64,000 nt of DNA from Chitinophaga pinensis (GTDB lineage Bacteria > Bacteroidota > Bacteroidia > Chitinophagales > Chitinophagaceae): NCBI GenBank assembly GCA_902167325.1, contig LR632930.1:3968001-4032000 (forward strand), written 5' to 3'. The translations under genes were made by a program, and so were the position numbers. Positions within the stretch are counted from its first letter, which is position 1, and each line of letters opens with the position of its first letter. The notes below the pieces were generated by a model. That model was not told where the DNA came from. It searched no databases and saw only the letters and a program-made list of their open reading frames with translations. Shown piece by piece: positions 61,318-64,000 of this stretch.

Positions 61318-62583
61318 ATGAAAAGGCTCCTGGTACTCTCATTTACTTTCTTCCTGACCATAAAAGGGTTTTCCCAGGAGGCACGCAGGTTAACGCTGCA
61401 GCAGGCCGAACAGGAATTCCTGCAGGGCAATTTCCGGTTATTGGCCGAACGGTACCGCGTCAATGCCGCGGAGGCGCTGGTGGAACAGGCGAAGAAGTGG
61501 GACAATCCCACGGTTTCAGGGACCTTAGGCTTCGGAACCTTCGAAGCCGTGAAGCCTTTCAACATAGGCGGCGGTGGACAGCTGGAAGGGAATGTGGAAC
61601 AGATCATACAATTGGCAGGCAAACGGAACAAACAAGTGCAGCTGGCAAAATGGAATGCCTCAGCGTCTGCCGCCGCTTTTACAGAACTCATGCGCACGCT
61701 TCGCCTCGAGCTGCGCACCAGCTTTTACCAGTTGTATTTCCTGCAGGCGTCAGAGAAAACATTGCGTGAACAGTTAAGCAACCTCCAGCGCATCCTCGAA
61801 GCCTACCGTACAGCAGATGCCACGGGCAGTGTTGCCCATGCAGATGTGATCAGGCTGCAGGCCCTGCAGGTAGGGATCGCCAATGATTACACTGACCTCC
61901 GGCAGCAGGAAATGGATGCCTCCCTGCGGCTGCAATTGCTTACAGGCAGTAAAGACCCCATTATTCCGGAATCTGACCCTGACGTGCTCCGGCGTTATAA
62001 ACTGGGCCTGCAAACGCTGCAATCCATCACCGATACCGCACTGGCCAACCGTCCTGATCTGCAACTGGCAGGCTATCAGCTGGAAGCAGCCAAAGCCAAT
62101 CAACGCCTGCAGAAAGCACTCGCTGTTCCCGATCTGCACCTGGGCGCTACCTATGACCGTAATGGCAGCTACGCACCTGATTTCATAGGGCTTACGCTGG
62201 GTGTAGACCTCCCGGTATGGAACCGCAATCAGGGCAATATCAAAGCAGCAGCACAGGAAGTAAAAGCACAAACCGCCGGCTTCAGCCAGCAACAATTCAC
62301 CATTGCCGCCGAAGTGGCCAACGCACTGGGCAAAGTGCAGTTCCTCGAACAGGGAACGGGCTGGCCCGACTTAAACTCTTTCAACGCAGAATATACCCGG
62401 CTGATAGAAGAAGTGGCGGCTAATTTCCGGAAAGGAAACATCTCTCTGCTCCAGTTCATCGACTATTTCAACAGCTACAGCGAGCATATACGCCACGCTA
62501 ATAAATTCCTCAGCGATCGTGTGCTGGCATACGAAGAACTGAATTTTACCACCGGCGCCCAGCTGTTCAATCATTTGCAATGA
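61318..62583 (+). CDS. TolC-type outer-membrane efflux protein
   Basis: A 421-aa protein of the outer-membrane efflux family. Signal peptide (MKRLLVLSFTFFLTIKGFSQ, cleavage after FSQ); two OEP repeats of helical/coiled-coil segments, about 25-210 (LTLQQAEQEFLQGNFRLLAERYRV) and about 225-415 (LANRPDLQLAGYQLEAAKANQRL, QGNIKAAAQEV). I chose ATG 61318 over the upstream ATG at 61294, because it alone gives a signal peptide. It forms the outer-membrane channel for the RND pump encoded downstream. Its TGA overlaps the next ATG (ATGA). Confidence 0.92.
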   Translation: MKRLLVLSFTFFLTIKGFSQEARRLTLQQAEQEFLQGNFRLLAERYRVNAAEALVEQAKKWDNPTVSGTLGFGTFEAVKPFNIGGGGQLEGNVEQIIQLAGKRNKQVQLAKWNASASAAAFTELMRTLRLELRTSFYQLYFLQASEKTLREQLSNLQRILEAYRTADATGSVAHADVIRLQALQVGIANDYTDLRQQEMDASLRLQLLTGSKDPIIPESDPDVLRRYKLGLQTLQSITDTALANRPDLQLAGYQLEAAKANQRLQKALAVPDLHLGATYDRNGSYAPDFIGLTLGVDLPVWNRNQGNIKAAAQEVKAQTAGFSQQQFTIAAEVANALGKVQFLEQGTGWPDLNSFNAEYTRLIEEVAANFRKGNISLLQFIDYFNSYSEHIRHANKFLSDRVLAYEELNFTTGAQLFNHLQ

Positions 62584-63677
62584 AACGTATGAATCTATAC
62601 ACGCTTGCCCTGCTGATCGCATGTGCTGCGGCCACGCTCGGCGGTTGCAAACAATCTCAGGCGGAAGATACCGCCACAGCCACTTTCGCCCTCAGCGATA
62701 CCATGCTGGCCACCATCCGGATCGATACCACCGCCATCAGACCCGTGGAAAACGAGCTGCGCCTTTCCGGCAAAGTAACGCCAGACCTTGGGAAGGTGCT
62801 CAAACTGTACCCCATTGTAAGCGGATATGTGAAAGACATTAAAGTGCAGCTGGGTGATTATGTGAAGAAAGGGCAGGTGCTGGCCGTTATACAAAGTGGT
62901 GAAATAGCCGATTACGACAAGCAGCTGGCCGATGCCCGCTCTAACCTCGCCATCGCGGAGAAGGGACTCAAAGTAGCGCAGGACCTCTACCAGAGCCAGC
63001 TGGCCACACAGAAAGACGTACTCAACGCGGAAGAAGAACAGAACAAAGCCCGCACGGAAATAGGCAGGCTCAACGAACTGTTGCTGCTTTACCGCAAGGG
63101 CAGCGGCTCCACATCCATCGTTACCGCACCCATCAGCGGGTATGTGATCGAAAAGAACATCAATAATGGTATGGAGCTGCGCGCCGATAACAGCGCCCAT
63201 ATGTTCACCATCTCCGAGCTGGACGAAGTATGGATCATGGCCAATGTTTTTGAAACGGATATCGCACGGGTGAAGGAGGGATACCCCGCAGATGTAACCA
63301 CCATCAGCTACCCTGACAAAACTTTCCATGGACAGATCGATAAAGTGTACAATGTGCTGGACCCCGAAACCAAGACCATGCAGGTGCGCATCCGGCTTGC
63401 TAATGAAGGCATGCTCCTGAAACCGGAGATGTTTGCCACTGTATTGCTCAAGTACCGCGAAGGCAGCGAGCTGCCGGCCATCCCCAGCTCCGCCATCATC
63501 TTCGACAAAGGCAAAAACTTCGTCATGGTTTTCCGTGACCGCTACAATATTGATACGAGGGAAGTGGGTGTTGCGAAGTCCCTCAACGACGTATCCTACA
63601 TCAGCCGCGGCCTCCAGCCGGGAGAGCGCGTTATCTCAAAGAATCAGCTGCTTATTTACGACGCCCTGAACGACTAA
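62580..63677 (+). CDS. RND efflux periplasmic adaptor (membrane fusion lipoprotein)
   Basis: A 365-aa adaptor that joins the inner-membrane pump to the TolC channel. It has a lipoprotein signal (MKRMNLYTLALLIACAAATLGGC, lipobox LGGC, Cys23), a barrel-sandwich/lipoyl domain (VSGYVKDIKVQLGDYVKKGQVL), a helical hairpin (about 110-170), and a beta-barrel part (VWIMANVFETDIARV). The metal-type family (CusB/CzcB) is suggested by the partner pump. The first ATG overlaps the TolC stop; a second ATG is three codons in. The stop is 4 nt before the next gene. Confidence 0.92.
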   Translation: MKRMNLYTLALLIACAAATLGGCKQSQAEDTATATFALSDTMLATIRIDTTAIRPVENELRLSGKVTPDLGKVLKLYPIVSGYVKDIKVQLGDYVKKGQVLAVIQSGEIADYDKQLADARSNLAIAEKGLKVAQDLYQSQLATQKDVLNAEEEQNKARTEIGRLNELLLLYRKGSGSTSIVTAPISGYVIEKNINNGMELRADNSAHMFTISELDEVWIMANVFETDIARVKEGYPADVTTISYPDKTFHGQIDKVYNVLDPETKTMQVRIRLANEGMLLKPEMFATVLLKYREGSELPAIPSSAIIFDKGKNFVMVFRDRYNIDTREVGVAKSLNDVSYISRGLQPGERVISKNQLLIYDALND

Positions 63678-63681
63678 CAAC

Positions 63682-64000
63682 ATGAACAAATTCATCAGAA
63701 ATATAGTGGGGTTCTCGCTCCGCAACAGGTTCTTCGTGTTCTTCATGCTGGCCGTGCTCACCGTTGGCGGTGTAACAGCCTACCTGCATACACCCATCGA
63801 AGCCTTCCCGGATGTAACCAACACGCAGATCGTTGTAGTGTCTGAATGGAACGGCAGAAGTGCGGAAGAAGTGGAACGCTTCGTTACCACGCCCATAGAG
63901 ATATCCATGAACGGCGTACAAAAGAAAGCGAGTGTGCGCTCCATCACCATGTTCGGCCTGTCGGTCATCAAGATCATCTTTGACGATGATGTGGAAGACT
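63682..64000 (+). CDS. Heavy-metal-type RND efflux pump, N-terminal part
   Basis: An open frame from ATG 63682 (MNKFIRNIVGFSLRNRFFVF) runs off the end, with 106 residues visible. It shows the first membrane span (about 13-33), then PIEAFPDVTNTQIVVVSEW and AEEVERFVTTPIE, the classic first periplasmic block of CusA/CzcA pumps (the DVTNTQV motif). It is the third efflux gene of the operon with regulator and kinase upstream, spacing 4 nt. The metal cannot be told because the Met/acid residues of the pump core are outside the window. Confidence 0.93.
   Translation, partial: MNKFIRNIVGFSLRNRFFVFFMLAVLTVGGVTAYLHTPIEAFPDVTNTQIVVVSEWNGRSAEEVERFVTTPIEISMNGVQKKASVRSITMFGLSVIKIIFDDDVED

Overview
The window looks like a chromosomal segment of a Bacteroidota species, most likely Chitinophaga or a close relative in the Chitinophagaceae. 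Pointers are a type IX secretion (T9SS) C-terminal sorting domain, TonB receptors with carboxypeptidase-like N-domains, an ECF-sigma/FecR/TonB cassette, a DUF5686 outer-membrane protein, a DUF3347 lipoprotein, several -7 boxes of the Bacteroidetes form TAnnTTTG, and few Shine-Dalgarno sites. No rRNA, tRNA, CRISPR array, insertion sequence, integrase or phage gene was seen. The genus is inferred from gene content only.

Positions 1-22716 form a surface/exopolysaccharide locus. Leftward: the start of an O-antigen-ligase-like membrane protein, an uncatalogued 37-aa membrane microprotein, an acyltransferase, a Wzz/BY-kinase-like co-polymerase, and separately a GT-C glycosyltransferase. Rightward: a single-domain response regulator, a priming sugar transferase carrying a degenerate receiver domain, two GT2 enzymes, an asparagine-synthase-type amidotransferase, a GT4 enzyme and a methyltransferase. 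Then leftward a flippase and a GT14 enzyme, a 1763-aa secreted esterase/beta-helix/PKD/T9SS protein, and a last GT4 enzyme. Together these cover priming, assembly, decoration, flipping and polymerisation. The outer-membrane export protein was not seen.

Positions 22850-42805 are mostly housekeeping and small accessory operons: a GNAT-nitrilase fusion with a thiamine-binding-type protein, two paralogous lipoproteins, SpmAB-fusion plus YeiH transporter, ychF, a TonB receptor, a methionine/sulfur group (metX diverging from OsmC and a sulfhydrylase), DUF5686, trhO, and a LytS/LytTR two-component pair.

Positions 42985-50245 are a leftward ECF sigma - FecR - TonB receptor - beta-helix lipoprotein - lipoprotein cassette, probably a sensed outer-membrane uptake or signalling unit. 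Positions 50513-59135 hold an ABC-F protein, a DUF3347 lipoprotein, a SMUG2-type glycosylase, thrS-infC (without rpmI-rplT after it), a HEAT protein and a CDF metal exporter. Positions 59177-64000 are a metal-efflux operon: OmpR-type regulator, histidine kinase, TolC-type protein, membrane-fusion lipoprotein, and the start of a CusA/CzcA-type RND pump that runs off the end.

The most unusual non-coding signal is a recurring 11-bp period in intergenic DNA at four places (13531-13585, 53126-53191, 53960-54151, 54232-54319), with different unit sequences each time. The most interesting protein-level signal is the receiver plus pseudo-receiver/priming-transferase pair at 5831-7417. Coordinates were counted by eye from the sequence, and family assignments come from recognised motifs, not from database searches.
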